Below are positions 22,471 through 32,157 of a stretch of 64,000 nucleotides of DNA, piece by piece (position 1 is the stretch's first letter; every line of letters starts with the position of its first letter). The DNA lies in the NCBI GenBank assembly GCA_029260655.1, contig JAJDCU010000043.1, forward strand, positions 1 to 64,000. The letters are read 5' to 3'. The notes below the pieces were generated by a model. That model did not search any database and was not told the DNA's origin. It saw nothing but the letters and a program-made list of their open reading frames with translations. Source of the DNA: Phycisphaeraceae bacterium (GTDB taxonomy: Bacteria > Planctomycetota > Phycisphaerae > Phycisphaerales > Phycisphaeraceae). Position numbers and translations under genes: made by a program.

Positions 22471-23895
22471 ATGGTTTTACCGACTCAAAAGGGCGACACT
22501 TTGAAGAAATCGACGAAAGTAAAGATCGGGGTTGCCGGGACGAGCCTGCTGCTGACGATGGGGACGCTTGAAGCGTTCTGGACCAATACCGACGGGGTGT
22601 CGCCCACCGACGGGAAGGTGTTGTACGGGATCAACCGGGATTCCGGGCAACTGTTCCGGTACGGCTTTGATGCGCAATGGCCCAGCAACGTCGGGGTGAT
22701 CACGGACGCGGACGGCAACACCATGGCAGGGATCGACGCCTCGGCCTCCATCCCCGGACATCAGAATATCTACGGCTTCTGGACCGACCCGGACGAAGGG
22801 TTGGTCCACTTGGTGTACGTCAACGCTGAGACGGCCGCCGGCACACCCGTCGGGGACGACCTGGGCCAGGGACAGGTTACCGGCGCGACCGCGGCACAGG
22901 TGGCGTTCGTTGACGACCACGACCACGACGACCACGACGACGATGATGATGGCCACGACGATGATCACGACGACGATGATGAACACGACGACGATGATCA
23001 CGGCCACGGTTCCCACGGCGATGACGACGATGATCACGGCCATCACGATGACGATGATGACCACGGTGACCATGACGATGACGACGACGATGATCACGGT
23101 GACCATGACGACGATGATGACGAAGACGATGACGATGACGACGACCACCACCACCATGCCCATGACGAGGCCGCCCTGGGATGGTCCCTCTTCGCGGTGC
23201 AGACCCTAGAAACAGAGCCGGATGACGACGACGATGACCACGAGGATCATGGCCATGGAAACGACGACGACGGGGTCGATGATGACAACCCCGGTAACAG
23301 CGACGGCGTGAACGAACACGGCCAGGGCCACGGCGCCCACGACGGCGACGGTGATGATGACCACGGCCATGACGACGGCCACGATGACCATGATGGCGAT
23401 GACGACGACCATGATGATCACGCCGACCACGATGAGGATGACCATGATGATCACGCCGATGATGATGAACACGGCGACGACGATGACGACGAGCACGAAT
23501 CCGCCTCGGTGACCGGGTACCGCCTGATCCAGGTGGATCACCACTCGGGTGACGTGACAGAGTTGATGACACTGAGCCGGTCGTACGACGGGCTGGCGAC
23601 CACGGACGGGCTGACGTTCATGGGCACCAGCGGATCGGACCTGTACCTGATCGACCCGGTCGCTCAGACCGAGACCCTTGTGGGCGCTTCGGGCCTGGAC
23701 GAGATGTTCGGCCTGGAGTTCGCGGATTCAACACTGATCGGGTTCGAGAACGTGGGCGATCGTCTCGTGCCCGTGGATGTGACGACGGGTTCGCAGTTGG
23801 GTTCACCGGTGAATATCGGCGCATCCAACCTGGGGACGATCGTCTTCATGAACGCATCGGTCGACCCGGCCAGCAACTCGGATTCATACGATTGA
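22471..23895 (+). CDS. Secreted Asp/His-rich (putative metal-binding) protein with propeller-like flanks
   Basis: Signal-like N-terminus; two long D/H tracts (DDDDHGHHDDDDDHGDHDDDDDDDHGDH...) between TDGKVLYGINRDSGQLFRYGFD and VTELMTLSRSYDGLATTDGLTFMGTSGSDLYLID. Start may be TTG 22501 (LKKSTKVKIG). Confidence 0.65.
   Translation: MVLPTQKGDTLKKSTKVKIGVAGTSLLLTMGTLEAFWTNTDGVSPTDGKVLYGINRDSGQLFRYGFDAQWPSNVGVITDADGNTMAGIDASASIPGHQNIYGFWTDPDEGLVHLVYVNAETAAGTPVGDDLGQGQVTGATAAQVAFVDDHDHDDHDDDDDGHDDDHDDDDEHDDDDHGHGSHGDDDDDHGHHDDDDDHGDHDDDDDDDHGDHDDDDDEDDDDDDDHHHHAHDEAALGWSLFAVQTLETEPDDDDDDHEDHGHGNDDDGVDDDNPGNSDGVNEHGQGHGAHDGDGDDDHGHDDGHDDHDGDDDDHDDHADHDEDDHDDHADDDEHGDDDDDEHESASVTGYRLIQVDHHSGDVTELMTLSRSYDGLATTDGLTFMGTSGSDLYLIDPVAQTETLVGASGLDEMFGLEFADSTLIGFENVGDRLVPVDVTTGSQLGSPVNIGASNLGTIVFMNASVDPASNSDSYD
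22912..23499 (+). repeat. Low-complexity gac/gat/cac coding repeat (D/H tracts)
   Basis: Runs of gacgacgatgatgaccac-type codons in two blocks, approx. 22912-23169 and 23221-23499. Confidence 0.85.
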
Positions 23896-23930
23896 CCCGT
23901 GCTGCCTGAAACATAATGACCCTATAGAAA

Positions 23931-23961
23931 GCGGGGCGTCGAAAGGCGTCCCGCCTTTTTT
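23931..23961 (+). terminator. Intrinsic terminator after the D/H-rich protein gene
   Basis: gcggggcgtc gaaa ggcgtcccgc (10-bp stem with two G-U pairs) followed by ctttttt-type T run. Confidence 0.8.
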
Positions 23962-24001
23962 GTGTAATACACCTTCGGATTAACCCCCGTGCTTTTGCGA
24001 A

Positions 24002-24048
24002 GCCCACGTTCTTTAAACGTGGGCATTGCGTCGTGCATGAATGCACGA
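24002..24048. repeat. Paired REP-like hairpins
   Basis: gcccacgtt cttta aacgtgggc (24002-24024) and tcgtgcat ga atgcacga (24031-24048), both perfect. Confidence 0.6.
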
Positions 24049-24086
24049 GTATTTGTGAGATGGTGTATAAGCGGCGCAATAGTGAT

Positions 24087-24905
24087 TCAGGTTATGTCCT
24101 GCCTGACCGCGATCAGGGCCGCCTGCCTGCCGGTTCGGCCGTGGTCCCGCCGGTGGCTGAAGAAGTCTTCTTCGTGGTCAAATGTGCAGCGGTCGGTCCG
24201 GTCGATCTGGTGTGACGGGATGCCGGACCGCTCAAGCTCAAGCCCTACCGCGCCGGGCAGGTCGATGTGCGGTTTGTTCCAGCCGGACCGGTGCACCGCC
24301 CGCCCAAGCCCCGCGTCTTCAAACGCCTGCGCCACCTCCGGCCCGACCTCATAGCGGTTGCCCCCGATGCAGGGACCGACCGCCGCGAACAGATCGCCGG
24401 GCCCGACGCCAAATGATCGAACCAGTGTTTCAACGGCGCTTGGCGCGACACCCGTCACAACGCCGCGCCAACCAGCGTGGATCGCAGACACCACACGCCC
24501 TGTTCGATCACTCAGCAGCACCGGTACGCAGTCCGCTACACGCACCATCAGAAGCAGCCCCGGCTTGTCGGTGGCGATCGCATCGGCGCGGGGCGCATCC
24601 ACCGGCCTGACCGGCTCGGCAGGGGGGAGCCAGACCTCCCGGCCATGCACCTGGTTCACCTGCACGCGGACATGCCGACGGCAACCCAGCGCCCGGCGCA
24701 CCCGGCGGAAGTTCTCCGCGACGTTCGTGTTCGCGTCGGCATCAGGGTCGTTCATCAGTGATGCCAGATTCAATGAAGCGAAAGGCTCGGGGCTGACCCC
24801 GCCTAGCCGGGTTGTGAACCCGTGGGGCACCCCGACGCCGCGCAGCAAGGGCGATTGGTAGGTCACCACCGCGTTCTCGTGTTCGGTGCGAAGAAGCTGG
24901 GGCAT
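24087..24905 (-). CDS. pgeF: Peptidoglycan editing factor PgeF (polyphenol oxidase/laccase-domain family)
   Basis: [53 protein letters not shown]. Confidence 0.9.
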   Translation of the reverse strand: MPQLLRTEHENAVVTYQSPLLRGVGVPHGFTTRLGGVSPEPFASLNLASLMNDPDADANTNVAENFRRVRRALGCRRHVRVQVNQVHGREVWLPPAEPVRPVDAPRADAIATDKPGLLLMVRVADCVPVLLSDRTGRVVSAIHAGWRGVVTGVAPSAVETLVRSFGVGPGDLFAAVGPCIGGNRYEVGPEVAQAFEDAGLGRAVHRSGWNKPHIDLPGAVGLELERSGIPSHQIDRTDRCTFDHEEDFFSHRRDHGRTGRQAALIAVRQDIT

Positions 24906-24907
24906 GG

Positions 24908-26920
24908 TCAGTCGGTCGGACGCTTGGCCGGGGTGATCTGATCTTCGCGCAGCGTCTTGGCGATCGCCAATTCCGCCAGCCGGACCGTTGCTTTATCCAT
25001 CGCGTCCAAAACTTCGTGGAACCTGTCGGGGTCGGTTGACGCCGTATCGGCAAGGGCTCGTACCTGCGATACTTTTTCTTCGATCGCCTGCCGGGACGCC
25101 GTGTCCAGCTCGTCACCGACCTTGTCTAACTGTTTCTCGATCGCGCGGATGTCCAGCCGGGCCTGGTTGCGCAGGTCGATCAGCCGGTGGGCGGTCATGT
25201 CCTCAGCCGCGTGCTCGTAGCTCTCGGCCTCCATCCGCTGAACCTCCGCCTGGGTCAGCCCGTGGTTGGGGACGATCTGGATCGACGCGCGCTTGCCGCT
25301 GCGCTGCTCCACCGCCTGCACGCTCAAGACCCCGTTGGCGTCGACCAGAAAAGTCACATGGACCTTCGGCAGGCCCGCGGGCATCGGGGGGATCCCCTTG
25401 AGCTCGAACTCGCCCAGCGATCGGCAATCGCTGACCAACTCACGTTCGCCCTGCAGGACGTGGACCTTGATGTTGGTCTGCCCGTCGGCGTAGGTCGAAA
25501 ACATCTCCGTCGCCTGCGCGGGGATCGTCGAGTTCGCCATCACCAGCTTCGACACCGCGCCGCCCATCGTCTCGATCCCAAGGCTCAGGGGGATCACGTC
25601 CAGCAGCAGCATGTCACGGTTGATCCCCGCCAGGATCGACCCCTGCACCGCCGCGCCCAGGGCCACCACCTCGTCGGGGTTCAGCGCGGTGTACGGCTCG
25701 GTCTTGAATAGCTCGCCGACGCGCCGGCGCACCAGCGGGATCCGCGTAGATCCGCCGACCATCACGACACGGTCGAGATCGTCCGCCGAACACTTGGCGC
25801 TCCGCAGCGCATCTCGGCAGCAACGCAGGGTCTTGTCGATCCAGGGCCCGATCATCTTCTCAAGCTCGCTGCGCGTCAGTGTCCGTTGATACACCCGCGG
25901 CTTGGCTCCATCATCTGCGCCCAGATCGACCTCGATCTGCGCCGATGCTTCATTCGTTAGCCGGACCTTCGTCGCCTCGGCGAAGTTGCGGAAAGCCTGC
26001 CGCGTCGACGCCGGGAACTCGATCTGCTCGCCGAACTGTTCGCGGACCCCCTCTTGGATCAACTCGACGATCATCCGGTCGACATCGTCGCCGCCTAAGT
26101 GCGTGTCCCCCGCGGTCGAAAGCACCTGGTCGACCCGGCCGTCTTCGGTCTGCATCAGCCGCAGGACCGACACGTCGAACGTCCCGCCGCCAAGGTCGAA
26201 GACAGCGACGGTTTGTCTTGGGGGTTGGGGGTTGGGGGTTGGGGATTGGGGTTCCGTACTACAAGCCTCGGGATTGAGCTTGGTGCTTAGTGTGACCGAT
26301 CCGTCAGCTTTCTTCTGCCCCAAATCCGAATCCCCAACCCCCAATCCCAAATCATACGCCAGCGCCGCGGCGGTCGGTTCGTTGACGATCCGTACCACCT
26401 CGAGCCCGGCGATCCGTCCGGCGTCTCTTGTGGCCTGGCGCTGCGCGTCGTCGAAGTAGGCAGGCACCGTCACCACCGCCTTGCGCACCGGCTGATCCAG
26501 CGCAGACTCCGCCCACGACCGCAACTCTTTTAAGATCGTCGCGCTGACCTCCTGCGGGCTCTTGATGCTGCCGCCGATCTTCACCCGGGCCGTGTCGTGT
26601 TCACCTTCAACGATCTCGTACGGCAGATATCCAAGCTCGCCTTGCAGATCTGCGATCCCCCGGCCCATCAGCCGTTTGACGCTGAAAACCGTGTTGGTCG
26701 GGTGCTCCACCGCGTGGCCATGCGCTTCTTGCCCGACGGCCTGAACCGATCCGTCCGACACGCCGTAACGCACCACGCTGGGCATCAGCCGCTGCCCGCC
26801 GGGCCCTTCTAAGATCCTCGGCCCACGCTCATCGCAGTACGCCACCAGCGAGTTGGTCGTCCCCAGATCAATCCCGATGATCGGCTCGGCTGGCGCCTTG
26901 GTTTGCTTCGATCCCGTCAT
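24908..26920 (-). CDS. Hsp70 family molecular chaperone (DnaK/HscA-like)
   Basis: [83 protein letters not shown]; contains a palindrome-encoded insertion. Confidence 0.92.
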   Translation of the reverse strand: MTGSKQTKAPAEPIIGIDLGTTNSLVAYCDERGPRILEGPGGQRLMPSVVRYGVSDGSVQAVGQEAHGHAVEHPTNTVFSVKRLMGRGIADLQGELGYLPYEIVEGEHDTARVKIGGSIKSPQEVSATILKELRSWAESALDQPVRKAVVTVPAYFDDAQRQATRDAGRIAGLEVVRIVNEPTAAALAYDLGLGVGDSDLGQKKADGSVTLSTKLNPEACSTEPQSPTPNPQPPRQTVAVFDLGGGTFDVSVLRLMQTEDGRVDQVLSTAGDTHLGGDDVDRMIVELIQEGVREQFGEQIEFPASTRQAFRNFAEATKVRLTNEASAQIEVDLGADDGAKPRVYQRTLTRSELEKMIGPWIDKTLRCCRDALRSAKCSADDLDRVVMVGGSTRIPLVRRRVGELFKTEPYTALNPDEVVALGAAVQGSILAGINRDMLLLDVIPLSLGIETMGGAVSKLVMANSTIPAQATEMFSTYADGQTNIKVHVLQGERELVSDCRSLGEFELKGIPPMPAGLPKVHVTFLVDANGVLSVQAVEQRSGKRASIQIVPNHGLTQAEVQRMEAESYEHAAEDMTAHRLIDLRNQARLDIRAIEKQLDKVGDELDTASRQAIEEKVSQVRALADTASTDPDRFHEVLDAMDKATVRLAELAIAKTLREDQITPAKRPTD
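26220..26353. repeat. Inverted G-rich repeat pair inside the Hsp70 gene
   Basis: Left arm gggggttgggggttgggggttggggattgggg (26220-26251) and right arm ccccaaatccgaatccccaacccccaatcccaaatc (about 26318-26353) in inverted orientation. Confidence 0.8.
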
Positions 26921-27020
26921 AGGGCGAAAGTGTAGGCCACCTAGGGTGCCCGGACCAGCCCGAGAATACCCCCGCGATTTCCCCCGGTATCACCCCCGGG
27001 ACTGCCCCGACGGATACAGC

Positions 27021-27398
27021 ATGCCGACCTACCAGATCATTATCGAAGCGACTTTCACCGCGTCCCACGCCCTGCGCCTGCCCGATGGCGGCTACGAGCC
27101 AACGCACAGCCACGACTGGCCCGTCGCTGTGACCGTGCAGAGCGACAAGCTCGACGCCATGGCCTGCGTGATGGACTTCCACGATCTGGAAAGGATCGTC
27201 GCTGATGTGCTTGACCCCTGGCGAGACCAGCACCTCAATGATGTGGCCCCGTTTGCTAACGAAGCGCTGAACCCAAGCGCCGAGCGCATCGCCGAGCAGA
27301 TCGCCCTGGCGGTCGCCAAGCAACTACCGCCGGGCGTTTCACTCACCGAGGCCCGCGTCGGGGAAGCGCAAGGATGTACGGCGGTATACCGGGTGTGA
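27021..27398 (+). CDS. queD: 6-carboxytetrahydropterin synthase-like protein
   Basis: FTASHALRLPDGGYEPTHSHDWPVAVTV...MACVMDFHDLERIV...NPSAERIAEQI. Start trimmed to MPTYQII. Confidence 0.87.
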   Translation: MPTYQIIIEATFTASHALRLPDGGYEPTHSHDWPVAVTVQSDKLDAMACVMDFHDLERIVADVLDPWRDQHLNDVAPFANEALNPSAERIAEQIALAVAKQLPPGVSLTEARVGEAQGCTAVYRV

Positions 27399-27407
27399 GA
27401 TTTGTAT

Positions 27408-28439
27408 TTAAGCGCGGCTGCGCGGTCGGTTGATCATCACCGCGAGCCCAAGGCCCAGCACGCCGATTGCTGCCGGTTCGGGGATAACGGCCGGCGGCGG
27501 TGGGGATCCCAAGTTCCAAGTGTCCATGATGATGCTCAGGTCGTCGATCCCGACAAAGCCGTCACCGGAAGGGTCGTCCCCGTCGCCGGGCGTGACTTCC
27601 AGGCCCCAACGACTACTCAGTTCCTTTGGATCGGTGATCCCGACGAATCCGTCGCCATTAAGATCTCCCCACGGGTTGGGTGTGGCGAGGATCGGCCTGG
27701 GTAAGATGCCGGCGTTCCAATTGCTCAGCACGATGTTCAGGTCTTCGATCCCGATAAACTCACCGCTACAAGGCCAGATCAAGCACCACGGGTCCACGAC
27801 GGTCTGGTTCCAGTTGGCCAAGACGTAATTCAGGTCTTCGATCCCGACAAAGCCGTCTCGGTTCAAGTCGCCTTGAAGAGGCACAATAGACATCGTGTCT
27901 GCGGTGATCGGGTTATTCAGGAACTTGGCCTGCGGGGTTCCCAACTCGATGGCCCCGAAGGACCAGGTGCCAACCGCGTCGTCGGAAAGTGTGACACGCA
28001 TCGCCAGTTGTGTGCCTGAGCTGGAGAGCCCGGCGAAGTCGAACTGGTTTTGCGGCGTCCCCCAGGACCGGTCGATGCCGACCGTATCCGCCGGGAAGGT
28101 TTGCGTCCCGCCGACGTCGGTAGCGCCGTTGCCCTGGCCAACGTCCGGCAAGGCGTAGTAGGTATCAAACTCCAGACCGCCGAGGCCGATCTGTGCTGGA
28201 TCCGGCGCATTGAATCCAGCCCCCAACGCATCTTGATAGACCGACCCCTGCTCCAGCTCCAGGAACATCGCGGACGTGGTCCATTGACTTGTGGTCGTGA
28301 TGATCAGGTCGAAGGTGCGGAACCCGTTGAGGATGGGGTTGGCGCTGTTGTCGACCTCGACAAGATCGATGTTGATCGATGCCGTAGCGGTGGTGGTCAG
28401 AAGCCCCGCGATCACGACAGACCAAATGCGATTCAGCAT
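27408..28439 (-). CDS. PEP-CTERM protein with dockerin-like EF-hand repeats
   Basis: GDLNRDGFVGIEDLNYVLANWN, GDLNGDGFVGITDPKELSSRWG, GDGFVGIDDLSIIMDTWN; C-term VIPEPAAIGVLGLGLAVMINRPRSRA. Confidence 0.8.
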   Translation of the reverse strand: MLNRIWSVVIAGLLTTTATASINIDLVEVDNSANPILNGFRTFDLIITTTSQWTTSAMFLELEQGSVYQDALGAGFNAPDPAQIGLGGLEFDTYYALPDVGQGNGATDVGGTQTFPADTVGIDRSWGTPQNQFDFAGLSSSGTQLAMRVTLSDDAVGTWSFGAIELGTPQAKFLNNPITADTMSIVPLQGDLNRDGFVGIEDLNYVLANWNQTVVDPWCLIWPCSGEFIGIEDLNIVLSNWNAGILPRPILATPNPWGDLNGDGFVGITDPKELSSRWGLEVTPGDGDDPSGDGFVGIDDLSIIMDTWNLGSPPPPAVIPEPAAIGVLGLGLAVMINRPRSRA

Positions 28440-28602
28440 GATAAAGCCTCCCTGTTGCTATCCCCCACAGCCGATAGTTTATCTTCACCGGGGGTCGGGG
28501 ACAATCAAAAAACCGGAAGATCATACGATTCTTCAGCCTTTTCCTATGGCCCCGGATAGGTGTCGATCTTGACACGCCGGGCACAGCCTGGATGATCCAG
28601 CG

Positions 28603-30015
28603 ATGCTCGACCGCGTTTTCAGGCTCCGTGAAAATCAGACCACCGCGCGGACAGAAGTTGTCGCGGGGGTGACGACGTTTGTGACGATGGCGTACATCAT
28701 CTTCGTGCAGCCGGCGATGCTGTCCGGTGAGATGAGCGGTTCGCCGACGGGGATGGACGCCGGGGCGGTGATGACGGCGACGTGCCTGGCGTCGGCGCTG
28801 GCGACGCTGGTGATGGGGCTGTGGGCGCGGTACCCGATTGCGCTTGCGCCCGGGATGGGGGTGAATGCGTTTTTTATCTTTACGCTGCTGCCTGCGATCG
28901 CGGCGACGGGCCACGATCGGCCTTGGGCGGTGGGGCTGGGCGTGGTGCTGGTGTCGGGGTCGGTCTTCCTTGCGCTGACGCTGCTGGGGGTTCGTGAGAA
29001 GATCATGGACGCGATCAGTCCGAGCATGAAGCACGCGATCGCGGCGGGGATCGGTTTGTTCATCGCCTTCATCGGGCTCAAGAACGCCGGGCTCATCGTG
29101 GCCGACCCGGCGACGTTTGTGTCCATGAACGATGAACTGTTTTCGCCGGGCCTGTTGGTGTTCTTCACCGGTCTGATCGTGGCGGCGGCGCTTGGGGCCA
29201 GGCGTGTTCGGGGCTCGATCCTGATCGGTATCGCGGCGGCGACGTTGGTGGCGGTGGGTTTGAAGTACGGCCTGCCGTGGCTGCCTGAAAGCCTAAGCCC
29301 GTATCCGTCGGCGGACGGGGCCGACCCGTTGCCTGGGTTCGCCCTTGCGGAACGGGTTATCCAGACCCCGCCGGACGTCCGCCCGACCCTGATGCAGCTG
29401 GACGTCGCCGCGGTGTTCACCCGCCAGGTGCTGCCGTTCGTGGTGGTGTTTTTATTCATAGATATGTTCGACACGATCGGGACGCTGATCGGCGTGACGC
29501 AGCAGGCGGGTCTGATGAAGGACGGCAGGCTCCCGCGTGCCGGGCGTGCGCTTAGCGCGGATGCGGTCGGGACGGTGGTGGGTGCATGTCTTGGCACCTC
29601 GACGGTGACCAGCTACGTCGAGTCGGGCGCGGGTGTTCAGCAGGGCGGCCGGACGGGGCTGACCAGCGTGACGGTGGCGGGCTTGTTTCTCTTGGCGATG
29701 TTCTTCTGGCCGGTGATCGCGATGATCGGGTCCTACCCGCCGATCACTGCCGGGGCATTGGTCCTGGTCGGGGTGATGATGCTGCGGGGCGCGGCACGGA
29801 TCGACTGGGACGATCCGACCGAGGCGCTGCCGGCGTTCCTGATCGTCATCGGCATTCCGTTGACGTTTTCGATCGGGGACGGGATCGCGCTGGGTTTCAT
29901 GGCCTACCCGGTTGTGAAACTACTTAGCGGGCGCGGTCGATCGATCCATCCGGTGATGGCATTGCTGGCGGTCCTACTGTTTGCGTATTTCTACTTAGTC
30001 CGCTCGGGGCTGTGA
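28603..30015 (+). CDS. NCS2/AzgA-type purine permease
   Basis: TARTEVVAGVTTFVTMAYIIFVQPAMLS; PIALAPGMGVNAFFIFT; GTSTVTSYVESGAGVQQGGRTGLTSVT. Confidence 0.92.
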   Translation: MLDRVFRLRENQTTARTEVVAGVTTFVTMAYIIFVQPAMLSGEMSGSPTGMDAGAVMTATCLASALATLVMGLWARYPIALAPGMGVNAFFIFTLLPAIAATGHDRPWAVGLGVVLVSGSVFLALTLLGVREKIMDAISPSMKHAIAAGIGLFIAFIGLKNAGLIVADPATFVSMNDELFSPGLLVFFTGLIVAAALGARRVRGSILIGIAAATLVAVGLKYGLPWLPESLSPYPSADGADPLPGFALAERVIQTPPDVRPTLMQLDVAAVFTRQVLPFVVVFLFIDMFDTIGTLIGVTQQAGLMKDGRLPRAGRALSADAVGTVVGACLGTSTVTSYVESGAGVQQGGRTGLTSVTVAGLFLLAMFFWPVIAMIGSYPPITAGALVLVGVMMLRGAARIDWDDPTEALPAFLIVIGIPLTFSIGDGIALGFMAYPVVKLLSGRGRSIHPVMALLAVLLFAYFYLVRSGL

Positions 30016-30108
30016 GTTGTTTGTCAAAGCCAACCGCGGATTCGGTTCGAGGTCAACGGCGGATGAAGTGAACCCGTTGTGGAGTTGTTCCGGTTCAACC
30101 GTAGCGGG

Positions 30109-30165
30109 AAATGTTTAGCTGTCGCGGCGGCGCGTTCCGGGCGTAGCCGTGATGGCTAAACATTT
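30109..30165. repeat. Intergenic palindromic repeat, aaatgtttagc...gctaaacattt
   Basis: Perfect 11-bp arms (30109-30119/30155-30165), GC-rich core; terminal motif like the 16598-16672 element. Confidence 0.55.
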
Positions 30166-30236
30166 TGGCACATCGCAACGAGGAGAGAAAAACTGCGCTA
30201 TGAAAAAGCACAGATCATTAAACCGGTTTGATATAA

Positions 30237-30283
30237 AAATAAGGCCCGGCAAGAACCGAAGTCCAAGCCGAGCCTTTCCGGGG
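30237..30283 (-). terminator. Terminator-like hairpin with UUCG loop on the - strand
   Basis: On the - strand aaggctcggc...gac ttcg gtt...gccgggcctt then attttta; no confident - strand gene directly upstream. Confidence 0.4.
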
Positions 30284-30882
30284 GCGATTTAATTGGCTCG
30301 CATAGCGGGCCAGCCGGGTTTCAGGCAACGCCTAATTAAGTCGTTGCCGGTCCCAACACCGGTCATAATACCAAACTCCGGCGCGGGGTCAAGTCCCGAT
30401 TGAGCGAGTGTGGGATATCGCTTTCTGCCTGCCGTCAAAAGGATTATATGTCTTATGATGATTTGACTGTTTCATTTACGCTGATCGAAGTTGTTATATA
30501 AATATAGGTGATTGTATATAAATGAATTACGATCGCAATTGGGGTTGGCGGCGTCCTTGGCTACGGACTCATTCGAGGCAATTCCAAGGCGTATAGACCG
30601 GCCCTGGGCATAAAAAATGTTTTTTGGGGGGGGGAGACGACGTTTTGGCCCGCTCTTGTCGAAAAAAGGCTTTTTAATTGCCCCTGTCAGCGCCATGGGC
30701 CCTGAGATGGGTGGACGCGAACTTGGGCCAGACACGAAGCGAGCGAGTGAGTTAGATCAGTGGGTGCAAAAGTCCGTGGTCTTGGGCGATATCCCGCGAT
30801 GGGGGGCGGGTTTGCTGGGCGTAACCCTTGGCTAGCCAGCTCATGGCGGCGATGGCGTTTTGCGTGCGCTTGCCAAAACAGA

Positions 30883-32157
30883 TCAGGGCATTTCGGCTTG
30901 TCGGTAGGCGTTGAGTGATTCCCGTCCGGTGAAGATGGGGATCCCGATCTTCAGCGCGATGGTGAAGACCATCAGCCCAAGGGCCCAGATGCCCGCGGTG
31001 ATGCGCCACTCGGTGAGGCTCGGGGCGTACTCAACGATCTCGTGAAGCGTCGAGGGGATAAACGCGGGGATGATCAGCCCCATGCCCTTTTCGATCCACA
31101 GGCCGACGAACGCGAAGACGCAGGCCGTGGCGAGTATGCTCGGTTTGTTGTAGATCTTCGGCGACAGCAGCAGTATCGCGGCGATGACGGTCAGCACGAC
31201 CGAGGTCCATATCCAAGGCACCAGCCCGTAGTGGCCGTGCAGCCCGAAGTAGAGGTACTGGGCGCTGGCGGTGTGGCTGCCGCCTGCGTAGAACTCGGTG
31301 AAGACCTCGGACGCGACCATCAGCAGGCTGACGAGGATCGTGACGCGCATGATGTTGACGAGCGTGCGGACGGGCCTGTCCCCGAATTGGACGCCGCTGA
31401 AGCGTCTGAGCGCCAGAAGTGTGAGGACGATGAACGCGGGCCCGGCGACGAACGCGGTGGCGAGGAACCTCGGGGCCATCATCGCGGTGTTCCAGAAGGG
31501 GCGGCTGGGCAGCCCGCAGTAGAGGAACGCGGTGACCACGTGGACCGAGACCGCCCAGGCGATCGACAGGTAGACGAACGGCAGGTACCAGCGCCGCGCC
31601 GGGCGCTGCCCACGGAACCGCATGTACAGCAGATAACCTGTGATGTGCAGGTTCAGCAGCAGGTAGCCGTTGAGCACGAGCACATCCCAGGTGAGTATGG
31701 ACATCGGCCAGTTGAACCGGCCGATCCCGGGGATCATGTGCCAGAACCGGTCGGGCCGACCCAGGTCCACGGTGACGAACGCCAGGCACATCGTGATCGC
31801 CGCGATGGCGAGCATCTCCCCGACGATCACCAGGTCGTGCATCGCATCGTCGCGGTAGAGGTACGCCGGGATGACCATCATCACCGCCCCGGCGGCGACG
31901 CCGACCATGAACGTGAAGTTGGCGATGTACAGCCCCCAGGAGACGTGGTCGGTCATGTTCGTCATGACCATGCCGTCGCGGACCTGGGTCGCCCAGGCGT
32001 GGACCCCGACCAGGCAGACGGCGGTCAGCAGGATCATCCAGCCGTAGAACATCGGCGACCCGTCGGTCGCCAGGCGCAGCGAGCGGGCGATGAACCTGGG
32101 GTACGTAAGCAGGTGCCTGGGTGCCTGGGCGGTCGCGATGGCGGCGTCCGAACTCAT
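30883..32157 (-). CDS. NrfD/PsrC-family polytopic quinol-interacting membrane subunit
   Basis: Multi-TM; MTDHVSWGLYIANFTFMVGVAAGAVMMVIPAYLY; LGRPDRFWHMIPGIGRFNWPMSILTWDVLVLNGYL. Confidence 0.88.
   Translation of the reverse strand: MSSDAAIATAQAPRHLLTYPRFIARSLRLATDGSPMFYGWMILLTAVCLVGVHAWATQVRDGMVMTNMTDHVSWGLYIANFTFMVGVAAGAVMMVIPAYLYRDDAMHDLVIVGEMLAIAAITMCLAFVTVDLGRPDRFWHMIPGIGRFNWPMSILTWDVLVLNGYLLLNLHITGYLLYMRFRGQRPARRWYLPFVYLSIAWAVSVHVVTAFLYCGLPSRPFWNTAMMAPRFLATAFVAGPAFIVLTLLALRRFSGVQFGDRPVRTLVNIMRVTILVSLLMVASEVFTEFYAGGSHTASAQYLYFGLHGHYGLVPWIWTSVVLTVIAAILLLSPKIYNKPSILATACVFAFVGLWIEKGMGLIIPAFIPSTLHEIVEYAPSLTEWRITAGIWALGLMVFTIALKIGIPIFTGRESLNAYRQAEMP

Noticed and set aside
22912-23499. Possible CRISPR or tandem repeat array
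   Set aside because: No constant repeat with unique spacers; it is an in-frame D/H coding repeat inside a + strand CDS.
22477-23572. Long antisense ORFs (e.g. 22477..23163 -, 22877..23572 -, 23206..23544 -) with V/I- or R/H-rich products
   Set aside because: Artefacts of the gac/gat/cac low-complexity repeat, which keeps several frames open; composition is not protein-like.
30040-30070. attcggttcgaggtcaacgg as a tRNA T-arm
   Set aside because: No matching acceptor, D or anticodon arms around it; no tRNA supported anywhere in the window.
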